Notes: generated from the letters alone by a model not told the origin. A DNA stretch of 64,000 nt from Endobacter medicaginis (GCF_014192375.1 NZ_JACHXV010000004.1:186001-250000), one strand, 5' to 3'. Counted from the first letter of the stretch, positions 34,750 through 45,521 are shown. Numbers and translations are program-made.

Positions 34750-36050
34750 GCGGGCAGAGCGAGATCGGCGGCCGCCTCGCCGAACAGCGCGCCGGTCGCG
34801 CGCCGGGCGAGATGCCGCTCGGCCGGTGAGGCCAGCCGGAACTGCTGAGCCAGACGACGCGCCATCGCATTCGATCGCCGGGCGGGCTCGTCGCGCAGCA
34901 GGTCGAGCAGGCGGGCGACATAGGCCCGTGGGTCATGCGTCTGCACGACATGGCGACGACCGCGCTCGCCCATCCGCCGATAATGGTGCGGGCGGCAGCA
35001 CAGATCGATCAGCAGATGCCCCACATCATCGACCTCGCTGTCGGGGTCGATCGCGGCCACGCAGTCGGGCGGCAGCTCCGCATACCAGCCATGGTCGCTG
35101 ACCGCGGACGCGGCTCCGTTGGCCCAGATGCGCAACTGGCTGCCCGACGCCTCGCCCACCGTCGGGTTGCGCAGGTTGAGCACCAGGTCGGCATCCGCGA
35201 TCGCCGCATTCAGCTCGGCGAAGCTGACGAAGCCATGCAGCGTGACGCAGGCCCCGAGCGACAGTTCCTCGACCAGCGCCACCAGCGCCTCGGGATCGTG
35301 GTACAGCCCGTAGATGTCGAGGCTGAGCGAGCCACGCATCGGACTTTCGGCCAGGATGCGCAGGATCTGCTCGACGCGACGGTTCTTCGCAAGGTAGCCG
35401 AAGACCACCAGCCGGTGCGGCGGCCGCGGCGCGCGGCGAGGGGCAAGCTCCGGCCAGACCGTATCGGCATAGGGCAGCGGCAGGGCGAAAACCTCGATGC
35501 CGGTCTGTTCACGCAGGATATCCGCCTCCGCCTCGTTGTGCATCAGGATCGAGGTCGCGCGTGCGCAGGCGGCCAGCGCGCAGGAATAACGCCGCAGCAC
35601 CGCATCCATCCCGCCATGCGCGAGTGCGTGCTTCGCCTCGTTGAGTGCTCCAGGTCCGTGGCAGCGCAGCAGGATCTCGTAATAGGTCGCATGCCGCCCG
35701 GCATGGTACATCTCCAGCGCGAATTCATGCAGGTTCGCATCATGCAGCACCACCATGCCGGGCACCCTGCGCGCGATGTCGAAGATGTCCTCGTGCATCT
35801 CGCGATTGTTGCCGATATGGAAGATATTGGCGTCGGCCTCGTTGAGATCCCAGAACGCCAGCGCATCGGCGCGGAACGGGCTGACGTGGATGCCGGGGTG
35901 CTCGATCGGTTCCCAGTATTCCTGCGGCGTCCAGACATGGACGTCCGCGCTCTCGGCCATGATCTTCAGGATCGCCAGATTGACATTGGCGATATCGGTC
36001 TGCGCGGGCGGCAGCGGCGTGAAGACGTTGATCCTCAGCCGAGCAGGCAT
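34695..36050 (-). CDS. Glycosyltransferase (GT-B, family 4-like)
   Basis: A 451-aa transferase in a four-gene minus-strand operon. The N-terminal domain includes INVFTPLPPAQTDIANVNLA and NIFHIGNNREMHEDIF. The C-terminal domain contains RLVVFGYLAKNRRVEQILRIL, LDIYGLYHDPEALVAL and DADLVLNLRNPTVGEASGSQLRIWANG, the expected nucleotide-sugar region with its EASGS loop. The start at 36050 lies 16 bp inside the preceding gene. The last 55 bp run antiparallel into the end of the abgB-like gene. The sugar and acceptor are unknown. Confidence 0.78.
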   Translation of the reverse strand: MPARLRINVFTPLPPAQTDIANVNLAILKIMAESADVHVWTPQEYWEPIEHPGIHVSPFRADALAFWDLNEADANIFHIGNNREMHEDIFDIARRVPGMVVLHDANLHEFALEMYHAGRHATYYEILLRCHGPGALNEAKHALAHGGMDAVLRRYSCALAACARATSILMHNEAEADILREQTGIEVFALPLPYADTVWPELAPRRAPRPPHRLVVFGYLAKNRRVEQILRILAESPMRGSLSLDIYGLYHDPEALVALVEELSLGACVTLHGFVSFAELNAAIADADLVLNLRNPTVGEASGSQLRIWANGAASAVSDHGWYAELPPDCVAAIDPDSEVDDVGHLLIDLCCRPHHYRRMGERGRRHVVQTHDPRAYVARLLDLLRDEPARRSNAMARRLAQQFRLASPAERHLARRATGALFGEAAADLALPAQSDISKAGSASSGSSAT

Positions 36051-37075
36051 GACACCGCATTGTCCCAGGAGATGCCGAGCGAACGCCAGCGCTCGAACCC
36101 GGCCCGCCCGGCCTGGCGCGCGAAGCCGGGCCGCGACCACAACGAGACCATCGCATCCGCGAGGGCCGCGGGTTCGGGCGGAACGATCAGGCCGGTGACA
36201 TCGTGCTCGACGAATTCGAGCGAGCCGCCGGAATCGGTGCAGGTGATGACCGGCTTCGCCGACACCATCGCCTCGAGCGTGACGTAGCCGTAATCCTCGT
36301 CCACCGGTGGGAAGACCACCGCGCGCGCATTGGCATAGAGGCGGATGCGCTCCTCGTCGGACACGAATCCGGTCCAGACGACGCGATCGCCCAAGGGCGC
36401 CGCCAGCCTGCGCAGCGCCTCGCCGTAATCCAGCCGGTCGGGATGTCCCATGAAAACCACGCGCATGTCGCCGCCCCGCAGCAGCATCGCCTCGATGACC
36501 AGCTTCTGTCGCTTGATCTCGTTGATGCGCGCCGGCACCAGCAGATAGTCGCCATACTCGCCCTGCTGGAGACGTTCGACACCCGGCGGCGGGTGGTAGA
36601 GAACGCGCGAGCCGAGGCCGCAATACTGCTCAAGGCGGCGCGCGACATTGCGCGAATTGGCGAATACGTGCCGGGCGCGCGGGATGTATTCGCGATCCAT
36701 CTGCCGCATCAACTCGCGCACCGCACCGCCCTCGGGGTCGACGGCGAGGGCGTTGTGCGTCTCGCCCCACAGGTCATAGGCCTCGCGATGCTGGTGCAGC
36801 ATCCAGATCACCTGGTCGCGGTGGCTGGCCAGCCAGGCCGGGAATTTCAGCGAGATCACCTTGTCGATGGCGACACCGTTGCTGGTCGACAGGTCGATCA
36901 GGCGCCAGATCGCCATCTGATCGACGAGGCGCGCGGCCGGATACCATTTGAACGGCACCGACACGATATCGACCTCGTGACCGGCGGCGATCAGCGCGCG
37001 CCTGAGTTCCTCGGCATGGAATTCCGCACCGCCGCGAACGAACGGCACCTGCACCGTGGTGATGGCAATGCGCAT
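36035..37075 (-). CDS. Glycosyltransferase family 4
   Basis: A 346-aa GT4 enzyme. The N-terminus MRIAITTVQVPFVRGGAEFHAEELRRAL is typical of the family. HVFANSRNVARRL and YLLVPARINEIKRQKLVIEAM follow, then VVFPPVDEDYGYVTLEAMVSAKPVITCTDSGG with the EX7E element and EFVEHDVTGLIVPPEP. It starts one base after the methyltransferase stop and overlaps the next transferase gene by 16 bp, so the three are cotranslated. It likely adds a sugar in the same glycan pathway as the methyltransferase. Confidence 0.9.
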   Translation of the reverse strand: MRIAITTVQVPFVRGGAEFHAEELRRALIAAGHEVDIVSVPFKWYPAARLVDQMAIWRLIDLSTSNGVAIDKVISLKFPAWLASHRDQVIWMLHQHREAYDLWGETHNALAVDPEGGAVRELMRQMDREYIPRARHVFANSRNVARRLEQYCGLGSRVLYHPPPGVERLQQGEYGDYLLVPARINEIKRQKLVIEAMLLRGGDMRVVFMGHPDRLDYGEALRRLAAPLGDRVVWTGFVSDEERIRLYANARAVVFPPVDEDYGYVTLEAMVSAKPVITCTDSGGSLEFVEHDVTGLIVPPEPAALADAMVSLWSRPGFARQAGRAGFERWRSLGISWDNAVSCLLG

Positions 37076-37076
37076 C

Positions 37077-38468
37077 TCAGATCTTGCGCCCGATCACCGC
37101 GTAATCCTGAGGACCATAGAAAAGCTCGTCGAGCTGGGCTGCAAGTTCGCGATCCTGCCCGGCGAAGCGCGTCGGGGACGGGTTGAGCCGGCGGATCTCC
37201 ACATCAGCGAAACCCCTCGCCTCGGCGATGATGCGCACCATCGCGCTCGGCAGCGGGTTGCGGTGCGTCGGGTCCATGTAGAAACCATGGCTGCCCACCA
37301 GCACGTTCTGCGGATCGGGTGTCTCCAGCAGCAGCACGCCGCCGGGCTTGAGCACGCGCAGCGCCTCGTCGAGCAGGCTGACGAACACCTCGTGCGGCAG
37401 GTGCTCGATGACGTGAAAGCCGCTGATCATGCCGAGCGACTCGTCGGGCAGCGCGACCAGCGCGCCCAGCGCGTCGGCATCCGCGCAGTCGATGTCGAGC
37501 GACGCGCATAGGGCCACCATCGCCTCGTTGGTGTCGACGCCGCGCGCGACCAGACCGCGTTCGCGCAGCAGTTCGAGCCACTCTCCACGCCCCGCGCCGA
37601 GATCGAGCACCGGTCGGTCGGCCGTGCCGGCGCCGCATTGCTCGACCAGCGGCAGGAACACCGCCTGACGCGCCTTGATCTCGTCGCGGCTGCCGCGGGC
37701 GCGGTCCTCGAACGCGAGATAGAGCAGATCGAGCGCGTGGCCGTGCAGGCCGCCGGCCACGGGACCGGGAGCGGCAGCGGAATGATCCGCCTCGCCGCCG
37801 AGCAGGCCGATCGTGCGATCGATGCGCCGGATCTGCTGCGAACGACCCGACATCACCCGCTGGAGCATGTCCTGACGCTCGGCGAACGCAGTCAGGCGGT
37901 CGTCCATGCGGTCGAGCTCCGCCTGCTGGCCTGTCTCGATCGCCGCGATCCTGGCCTGCATCGCCTCGATCTCGAGCCCGAAGGCATCGATCCGCTCGGC
38001 CAGACCGGCCAGCGAGGCGATGAATTTCTCGGTCATGCGCTGCTGGCCGGCGATCTGTCGCGCACGCGCCATGCGAAAGCCGTCCACATCGGCCACCATG
38101 CTCTCGACGAACGACGTGCGCTCCGCGGAATTGCGTGCCCAGCCCTCGATCTGGTCGAGACGCTTCTCGACCGCGTCCGAGCGCAGCCGCAACCGGTCGA
38201 GCTCGGCGCCCGTCTGGCCGAAGCCGACGGCGTCCCAGACCGAGCCCGCGCGGGCGCTCGCCGGTGCCGGCTGGACCTGTGGGGTGACCGGCACCGGCGC
38301 CTCGCCCTCGACCGGCTCGGTCAGAGGTGTGGCAGGGACCGCTGGTGCCTGCGGAGGCGAGGATGGCTGGGCCATGCGGCGCAATCTGGCGGCGATCCGG
38401 CGGCTCAAGGTGCGACCCGCCGGGCTGGCTGATGATGACAAGGCCGATTGAACTCCATCGGTCTGCAT
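37077..38468 (-). CDS. SAM-dependent methyltransferase with long N-terminal coiled coil
   Basis: A 463-aa protein: a short basic and Pro-rich N-terminus, a long helical coiled-coil region (about 85-225, rich in Glu/Arg/Ala heptads), then a class I methyltransferase domain starting near 245. The SAM motif VLDLGAGRGEW is at 287-297, followed by GVDTNEAMV, ISGFHVIEHLPHEVFVSLL and RVLKPGGVLLLETPDPQN. This combination recalls polymer-capping or chain-length-controlling methyltransferases of O-polysaccharide pathways. That role is inference from layout and from the neighbouring transferases. The ATG at 38468 is uncertain; 38375 is an alternative. Confidence 0.82.
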   Translation of the reverse strand: MQTDGVQSALSSSASPAGRTLSRRIAARLRRMAQPSSPPQAPAVPATPLTEPVEGEAPVPVTPQVQPAPASARAGSVWDAVGFGQTGAELDRLRLRSDAVEKRLDQIEGWARNSAERTSFVESMVADVDGFRMARARQIAGQQRMTEKFIASLAGLAERIDAFGLEIEAMQARIAAIETGQQAELDRMDDRLTAFAERQDMLQRVMSGRSQQIRRIDRTIGLLGGEADHSAAAPGPVAGGLHGHALDLLYLAFEDRARGSRDEIKARQAVFLPLVEQCGAGTADRPVLDLGAGRGEWLELLRERGLVARGVDTNEAMVALCASLDIDCADADALGALVALPDESLGMISGFHVIEHLPHEVFVSLLDEALRVLKPGGVLLLETPDPQNVLVGSHGFYMDPTHRNPLPSAMVRIIAEARGFADVEIRRLNPSPTRFAGQDRELAAQLDELFYGPQDYAVIGRKI

Positions 38469-38493
38469 GAAGATTTGGCAAGCTAGGCCAGCG

Positions 38494-40122
38494 TCAACGA
38501 GGTGTAAACGCATCCCGAGGCAGCGCCGGCCGACAGGAGGCGCGCTTCGGCAGGACCGCGCACGGCAGGCCAAAAGACAGCCGCATCCTGGCCAGGTAGG
38601 GGGGCGAATCCGGCGCGACCTCGATGCCCGGCGCGAGGCGGATCACGGCATCCCCCGCCGGCAGCCGGCGCAGCACGCTCAGCACCATGCCCCCCGGCAG
38701 GGGCCAGGCCTTCACGTCGCCATTATAGGCCCAGACCCGGCCATGCTGTTCCAGCAGTTCGGGGCCGACATACATGGTCATCGCATCGCCGCGCGCCGGG
38801 ACCACGAGAACCTGCGTCGGGTCGGTCATTCCGCCCGGTATGGCGAGCTCGCCCGGCCCGAGCACCCGCACCGTCGCCGCGTGCGGATCGCGCTCCAGGC
38901 GCGACTGCCAGCAGCAGGCCAGCAGCACCAGCGCGATCGACCCCGCCCCAGCCAGCCGCTCGCCGCGTCGGGCCAGACGCAGCACCAGCAGCAGCGCATA
39001 GAAACACAGCAGCGGCTGGGTCCATTTGAAATAGTGGTAGTTGCCGAAGCGCCACAGACCTTCGGCATGCAGGTCGCGGTAGCAGAGATAGACCGCCCAG
39101 TGCACCATCACCGCGGCCGCCACCAGCACATGCGCCGGCCGGTTGCCGCGCGGGGCGAGCAGGCCGGCGATCATCCCGGCGAATCCGGGCAGCACCCAGG
39201 GAAACACCACCGCCAGCCCGTGATAGCGCTCGTGAATCGGCCGGGCATCGAGCACCAGCCAGTTCCAGCGCAGCGCCAGCAGCCGCGGCTCGAAGCCGGT
39301 GCCGAGCGATTCGAGGAAATACTGCCCCCAGCTCCAGCCCCAGACCATCAGGTGCAGGCCCAGCCCGATCGCCGCCAGCACGGCCGCCGGCGCGATGCCC
39401 GCCGCCGCGAAGCCGAGGCGCGTCCGCACCGGCCGCCGCGCCCACAGCACGGCGATGGCGCAGAACACGATCGCCGGCAGCGACGACCAGACGGCCTCGG
39501 TCGGCCGGGTGATCAGGATCAGCCCCCACAGCAGCCCGCACACCGCCGCCCTGCCCGCACCCGGACGCTCGCGCAGCCGCAGGGCGGCGAGCAGCAGCCC
39601 GAGCAGCAGCGGCGCGGTCGGCGTCGTGGTCCAGGGCTCGATCCAGCTCTTGAGCGCGAACTGCCCGTCGATGTGGCGCAGATGGGTGGTGCCGTCGGCG
39701 ACGCAGAAGGCAATCGCGCCCCACAGTGCGGCGAATTTCAACTCGGGTGCGAGGCGTCGGGCCAGCGCCATCACCAGCAGCCCGCTGGCGACGTAGCAGA
39801 CCAGATCGGGCAGCCGGAACGGATCGACCCGGTCGAACGGCACCATCGCCGCGCCGATCAGCGAATACAGCGGCAGGTACCAGTGTTCGGAAGGACGCAG
39901 GTCGCCGGCCGCCCAGGCCAGCGCCTCGCGCCAGTAGCGGCCCTGATCGGTCCAGCGCCACCAGCCGTCATCGAACGAGGCACGGGTCGGGACCGGAAAG
40001 TAGTGACTGTAGGCAATCAGGTAGCATTGCGCGGCGAGCGCGATCAGCAGCACGCCCAGCGCGATGGCGAGCCGGTCGCGACCATCATGGTCGGGCCGTG
40101 CCTCGATCGGCGACAAGGTCAT
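38494..40122 (-). CDS. Polytopic membrane protein, glycosyltransferase-like
   Basis: A 542-aa integral membrane protein with roughly 10-12 hydrophobic segments. An early loop holds PTRASFDDGWWRWTDQGRYWREALAW with acidic residues after the first helix, the position where polyprenyl-phosphate-dependent GT-C enzymes have their metal-binding acid pair. Then come WYLPLYSLIGAAMVPF and THLRHIDGQFALKSWIEPW. I do not recognise a named family, but the shape and place at the head of a glycan operon favour a GT-C enzyme or an export factor. The start at 40122 has GGGAGC eight bases upstream. Confidence 0.72.
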   Translation of the reverse strand: MTLSPIEARPDHDGRDRLAIALGVLLIALAAQCYLIAYSHYFPVPTRASFDDGWWRWTDQGRYWREALAWAAGDLRPSEHWYLPLYSLIGAAMVPFDRVDPFRLPDLVCYVASGLLVMALARRLAPELKFAALWGAIAFCVADGTTHLRHIDGQFALKSWIEPWTTTPTAPLLLGLLLAALRLRERPGAGRAAVCGLLWGLILITRPTEAVWSSLPAIVFCAIAVLWARRPVRTRLGFAAAGIAPAAVLAAIGLGLHLMVWGWSWGQYFLESLGTGFEPRLLALRWNWLVLDARPIHERYHGLAVVFPWVLPGFAGMIAGLLAPRGNRPAHVLVAAAVMVHWAVYLCYRDLHAEGLWRFGNYHYFKWTQPLLCFYALLLVLRLARRGERLAGAGSIALVLLACCWQSRLERDPHAATVRVLGPGELAIPGGMTDPTQVLVVPARGDAMTMYVGPELLEQHGRVWAYNGDVKAWPLPGGMVLSVLRRLPAGDAVIRLAPGIEVAPDSPPYLARMRLSFGLPCAVLPKRASCRPALPRDAFTPR

Positions 40123-40228
40123 GGCGATGCTCCCGAAAACGCCGGGAAGCACCCCCAGCCGCTGATCCGATGGGCGGCGTGATGGCACATCCGCGGTCCT
40201 GCCGCCAAGACGAGCCGTGCGGGCCGCC

Positions 40229-41641
40229 CTATTTGCGCCCGGACCTGAACGGGTAACGGGTGAGCGTGCGGTGGTGCATGTCGAGCGAGAGGCGGTGCTC
40301 CAGCGGCGGGAAGGCGCGCGAGCGGCAGTTCTGCCAGTCGCACAGCCGGCAGGACGGGCCGATCCGCACCGCCGCCGCCTCCGGGTCGATGCCGTCGCCA
40401 TAGACGATGTGGGGCGCGTGCTCGATCTCGCAGCCCATCACGATCGAGTGGATCGGCGGGATGTCGCCCCAGCCCAGCGAGGGGGCGGAGACGGTGCGCG
40501 CGAAGCACAGATAGGTGCCGCCATCGGAGAACTTGCCAACCTGGGTACGCATCTGCCCCGGCGTGGTCATCGCCAGATTGCCGATCCAGCGCGGACACGA
40601 CCCGCCCTGCTGCGGCAGCGGGAAACCGCCGGCCGAGAAGCTCTTGGTCACGTTCGACGCCGCATCGAGCCGCACGAAGAACAGCGGCACGCCCCGCCTT
40701 CCGGGTCGCTGGAGGGTGGAGAGCCGCTGCGCCGCCTGCTCGAACGAGACCGAGAAACGGGCCGCGAGCAGGGCGATATCGTAGCGCAGATCCTCGGCCG
40801 CGGCGATGAACGGCTCATACGGCATCAGCAGGGCGGCCGCGGCATAGTTCAGCAGGCCGATGCGGATCAGCGTGTCGGCTTCCGGCGAGGTCGGCTCGAT
40901 GCGCTCGACCATGTCGTCGAGCACGCGATGCGCCTCGATCAGCATGAGCTGGAAGGCGAGCTGGAAGCCACGGCTCTCGCGCGGCAGCAGCTCGGACAGG
41001 GTCAGCATCCGGCTGGCCGCATCATAGGCGCGCATCGCGTTGTCCAGGGCCGCGATCGACACCACCAGCCCGTGCCTCCGACGCAGCCGCCAGATCAGCG
41101 CCTGCTCGATCTCGGAGGGTGCCAGCGAGGCGCCGTCCTCGCCGACCATCTGCTCGCGCACCTGTTCGGCGGCGGCCTCCAGCTCGGGGAAATGGTTGAG
41201 CCGGTCGTGATAGAGCTGCCGCGCCTCGTCGGCCGGCAGCCGGATGCGCCGCCCCGACGGCAACATCATCCCCGACGCATCGTCGCGCGCCACGCGCAGC
41301 GCGCGATGCAGCGCAATCACCGAACGTGCCAGGGCGGGGCGCGCGCCCAGGGCTGCGAGTTCCTCGGGCGGCGGCGTGTCCTTGGCCAGGGCCGGGTCGG
41401 ACAGCGCCTCGCGCACGCCCAGCATCAGCAGCCGCTCGCGCTCGCCCGACAGCATGTCGAGCTCGACATCGAGCGCGCGCGTGAGCTTGAACAGCAGCGA
41501 GGCCGTCACCGCGCGACGGTCGTGCTCGATGAGGTTGAGATAGCTGGCCGAAATGCCCAGCGTCGCCGCCAGGCGCTGCTGGGTCAGCCCGCGCTCGGCC
41601 CGCAGCCGGGCGATGGTCTGTCCGATCAACTGCCTCGACAC
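40229..41641 (-). CDS. ScfR/RamB-type short-chain fatty acyl transcriptional regulator
   Basis: A 470-aa regulator with an N-terminal XRE-type helix-turn-helix (residues about 7-60: IGQTIARLRAERGLTQQRLA and SASYLNLIEHDRR), a long helical sensor region, and a C-terminal domain with the Cys pair in CRLCDWQNCRSRAFPP. Members include RamB of Corynebacterium, which controls isocitrate lyase and acetate genes, and related ScfRs. Translation from GTG 41641 is supported by GGGAGG six bases upstream. It is divergent from aceA, and palindromic TGTAAA/TTTACA sites lie between them, so it very likely regulates the glyoxylate bypass. Confidence 0.92.
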   Translation of the reverse strand: MSRQLIGQTIARLRAERGLTQQRLAATLGISASYLNLIEHDRRAVTASLLFKLTRALDVELDMLSGERERLLMLGVREALSDPALAKDTPPPEELAALGARPALARSVIALHRALRVARDDASGMMLPSGRRIRLPADEARQLYHDRLNHFPELEAAAEQVREQMVGEDGASLAPSEIEQALIWRLRRRHGLVVSIAALDNAMRAYDAASRMLTLSELLPRESRGFQLAFQLMLIEAHRVLDDMVERIEPTSPEADTLIRIGLLNYAAAALLMPYEPFIAAAEDLRYDIALLAARFSVSFEQAAQRLSTLQRPGRRGVPLFFVRLDAASNVTKSFSAGGFPLPQQGGSCPRWIGNLAMTTPGQMRTQVGKFSDGGTYLCFARTVSAPSLGWGDIPPIHSIVMGCEIEHAPHIVYGDGIDPEAAAVRIGPSCRLCDWQNCRSRAFPPLEHRLSLDMHHRTLTRYPFRSGRK

Positions 41642-41664
41642 GCGGCCTCCCTCGCTCCCGTTCC

Positions 41665-41728
41665 TGTAAAGTTTACAAACACAAGCGATTGGACGCGAGC
41701 GGTTTGTAAAGGGTTTTACCTCTTTACA
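41665..41728. promoter_or_regulatory. TGTAAA/TTTACA operator sites between scfR-like gene and aceA
   Basis: A perfect palindrome TGTAAAGTTTACA is at 41665-41677, and further half-sites TGTAAA at 41705-41710 and TTTACA at 41723-41728 lie nearer aceA (TTTTAC at 41714 in between). They sit in the 235-bp divergent promoter region. The repeated half-site and spacing suit binding by the dimeric XRE-type regulator encoded next door, affecting both transcripts. Confidence 0.65.
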
Positions 41729-41837
41729 TGTTTTGCAGTGTGTTGACTGTTTTCTTGCGCCACACCCGGGGCCAGTGTCTGCCGCAGGAAGACCCCGCCG
41801 CTTTCGGGGCCGCACGCCGACCACACCCGGTCGCAAG

Positions 41838-41856
41838 CCCCGCCCGCCCGGCGGGG
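41838..41856 (+). promoter_or_regulatory. Leader hairpin just before the aceA ribosome site
   Basis: CCCCGCC and GGCGGGG pair perfectly (7 bp) around loop CGCCC. The hairpin ends seven bases before the AAGGAG ribosome site of aceA and might limit access or stabilise the mRNA. Confidence 0.4.
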
Positions 41857-41876
41857 TCGTGAAAGGAGCGCCTGAC

Positions 41877-43184
<1,308 letters not shown>

Positions 43185-43215
43185 GCTCCCCTCTTCGCTC
43201 AGTGACGTGAGACTT

Positions 43216-43247
43216 GGGGCGGCGGTCTGACCGCCGCCCCTTTTTTT
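43216..43247 (+). terminator. Rho-independent terminator after aceA
   Basis: GGGGCGGCGGT pairs with ACCGCCGCCCC (11 bp) around CTG and is followed by seven T. It lies 32 bp after the aceA stop and separates it from glcB, so glcB has its own promoter or depends on read-through. Confidence 0.93.
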
Positions 43248-43290
43248 CTTTGGCGCAATCTGTCCGCACGACAAGGACGGGAGAAACGAA

Positions 43291-45477
43291 ATGGCACCGA
43301 TCACCGAAGCCGGACTGCAGATCGACAAGGGGCTGCACGCGTTCGTCGCGAGCCGGCTGCTCGCCGGCACGTCGGTCACGCCTGCCGCGTTCTGGTCGGG
43401 CCTGTCCGCGATCGTCGCCGATCTCACCCCCGAACTGAACGCGCTGCTCGCCGAGCGCGACCGCCTCCAGGCGGCGATCGATGCGAAATACGAATCCGAC
43501 CCCGCCATTGCCCGCGATCCGAAGGCGCAGGAAGCGTTCCTGCGCGAGATCGGCTGGCTGGTGGCCGCACCCGCCACTGTCGCCGCGACCACCACCGGTG
43601 TCGATCCCGAGATCGCCACCCTCGCCGGTCCGCAGCTCGTGGTGCCGGCGACGAATGCCCGCTATGCGCTCAATGCCGCCAACGCCCGCTGGGGCAGCCT
43701 CTACGACGCGTTCTACGGCACCGACCTGCTGCCCGACGAGGGCGAGATCGCCCGCGGTCGCGGCTTCAACGACACCCGCGCCGGCGAGGTGGTCAAACAG
43801 GTCCGCGCGCTGCTCGACACCTTCTTCCCGCTCGCCGAGGGCAGCCATGCGGCGGCGATCCGCTACACCATCCAGCACGGCAGCCTGGCGGTGAAGATCG
43901 CCGAGGAATGGACCGTGGCGTTGCGCAACCCCGCGCAGTTCGTCGGCTACACCGGCAGCGCCGACAGGCCCGAGACCATCGCGCTGCGCCATAACGGCCT
44001 GCACATGGTGCTCAAGATCGATCCGACCAACCGCATCGGCGCGCTCGATCATGCCGGCATCGCCGATGTGCTGGTCGAATCGGCCCTCTCCGCGATCATC
44101 GATTTCGAGGACAGCGTCGCCACCGTCGATGCCGAGGACAAGCTGGTCGTCTACGGCAACTGGCTCGGCCTGATGCAGGGCGATCTCACCGCCTCGTTCG
44201 ACAAGGGCGGCAAGACCCTTACCCGCGCGATGGAGCCCGACCTGGTCTTCACCACGCCCGACGGCAAGGGCAGCCTGACCCTGCATGGCCGCTCGCTGAT
44301 GCTGGTGCGTTCGGTGGGCCATCACATGTTCACCGACGCGGTGCGCGACGAGGCGGGCAACCCGATCGCCGAGGGCTTCCTCGATGCGCTGGTCGGCTCG
44401 GCCGCCGCCCTGCACGACCTCGCCAAGCGCCCCGGCGAGCTGCGCAACAGCCGCGCCGGCTCGGTCTACATCGTCAAGCCGAAGATGCACGGCCCCAAGG
44501 AGGTCGCGCTGACCGAGACGCTGTTCGGCCGCATCGAGCAGGTGCTCGGCCTGCCGCCCCTCACCCTCAAGATGGGCGTGATGGACGAGGAGCGTCGCAC
44601 CTCCGCCAACCTCGCCGCCTGCATCGCGGCCACCGCCGACCGCATCGTGTTCATCAACACCGGCTTCCTCGACCGCACCGGCGACGAGATCCACACCGCG
44701 ATGCGCGCCGGCCCCGTGGTCGGCAAGGCCGGCATGAAGCGCGCCACCTGGCTGTCCACCTACGAGCAGCGCAACGTCGCCATCGGCCTCGAATGCGGCC
44801 TGCGCGGCCGCGCGCAGATCGGCAAGGGCATGTGGGCGATGCCCGACCGCATGGCCGAGATGCGCGAGACCAAGCGCGCCCATCCGCAGGCCGGTGCCAA
44901 CACCGCCTGGGTCCCCTCGCCCACCGCCGCCACCATCCACGCCCTGCACTATCACGAGGTCGATGTCGCCGCCCGGCAGACCGCGCTCGGCAATGCCGTG
45001 CCGGAGCCGCTGGAGAAGCTGCTCACCCTGCCGCTCGCCGACCGCTCCGAACTCACCGACGCGCTGGTCAGCCGCGAGCTCGACAACAACGTCCAGTCGA
45101 TCCTCGGCTATGTGGTGCGCTGGGTCGACCAGGGCGTGGGCTGCTCGAAGGTGCCCGATCTCGACGATGTCGGCCTGATGGAAGACCGCGCCACCCTGCG
45201 CATCTCCAGCCAGGCTCTGGCCAACTGGCTCGCGCACGGGGTGATCACCGCCGACCAGGTCGACGAGGCGCTGCGCCGCATCGCCCCGGTGGTGGACCGC
45301 CAGAACGCCTCCGATGCCGCCTACACGCCAATGGCGCCGGGCTTCGACGGTCCCGCCTTCGCCGCCGCCCGTCAGCTCATCTTCGACGGCGCGAAGGCGC
45401 CGAACGGCTACACCGAGCCGACGCTCACCCACTGGCGTCAGGTGGCCAAGGCACGGGTCGCCGAACCGGCGATCTGA
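43291..45477 (+). CDS. glcB: Malate synthase G
   Basis: Condenses glyoxylate with acetyl-CoA to malate, completing the glyoxylate bypass and also serving glycolate use. The product is 728 aa, the monomeric G-isoform length, far longer than the 530-aa A isoform. It shows IDFEDSVATVDAEDKL, a large alpha-helical insert, PLTLKMGVMDEERRTSANL, NTGFLDRTGDEIHTAM and QGVGCSKVPDLDDVGLMEDRATLRISSQ near the end. It has a GGAG ribosome site and follows the aceA terminator by about 45 bp. Confidence 0.97.
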   Translation: MAPITEAGLQIDKGLHAFVASRLLAGTSVTPAAFWSGLSAIVADLTPELNALLAERDRLQAAIDAKYESDPAIARDPKAQEAFLREIGWLVAAPATVAATTTGVDPEIATLAGPQLVVPATNARYALNAANARWGSLYDAFYGTDLLPDEGEIARGRGFNDTRAGEVVKQVRALLDTFFPLAEGSHAAAIRYTIQHGSLAVKIAEEWTVALRNPAQFVGYTGSADRPETIALRHNGLHMVLKIDPTNRIGALDHAGIADVLVESALSAIIDFEDSVATVDAEDKLVVYGNWLGLMQGDLTASFDKGGKTLTRAMEPDLVFTTPDGKGSLTLHGRSLMLVRSVGHHMFTDAVRDEAGNPIAEGFLDALVGSAAALHDLAKRPGELRNSRAGSVYIVKPKMHGPKEVALTETLFGRIEQVLGLPPLTLKMGVMDEERRTSANLAACIAATADRIVFINTGFLDRTGDEIHTAMRAGPVVGKAGMKRATWLSTYEQRNVAIGLECGLRGRAQIGKGMWAMPDRMAEMRETKRAHPQAGANTAWVPSPTAATIHALHYHEVDVAARQTALGNAVPEPLEKLLTLPLADRSELTDALVSRELDNNVQSILGYVVRWVDQGVGCSKVPDLDDVGLMEDRATLRISSQALANWLAHGVITADQVDEALRRIAPVVDRQNASDAAYTPMAPGFDGPAFAAARQLIFDGAKAPNGYTEPTLTHWRQVAKARVAEPAI

Positions 45478-45487
45478 TCCCCCGACG

Positions 45488-45521
45488 ACGGCGCACGCGG
45501 CAATTGCACCGCGTGCGCCGT
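45488..45521 (+). other. Perfect 13-bp inverted repeat after glcB
   Basis: ACGGCGCACGCGG (45488-45500) and CCGCGTGCGCCGT (45509-45521) are fully complementary around loop CAATTGCA. There is no T run after it, so it is not a classical terminator. It ends 20 bp before the UPF0262 start and could stabilise the glcB transcript or influence translation of the next gene. Confidence 0.6.
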
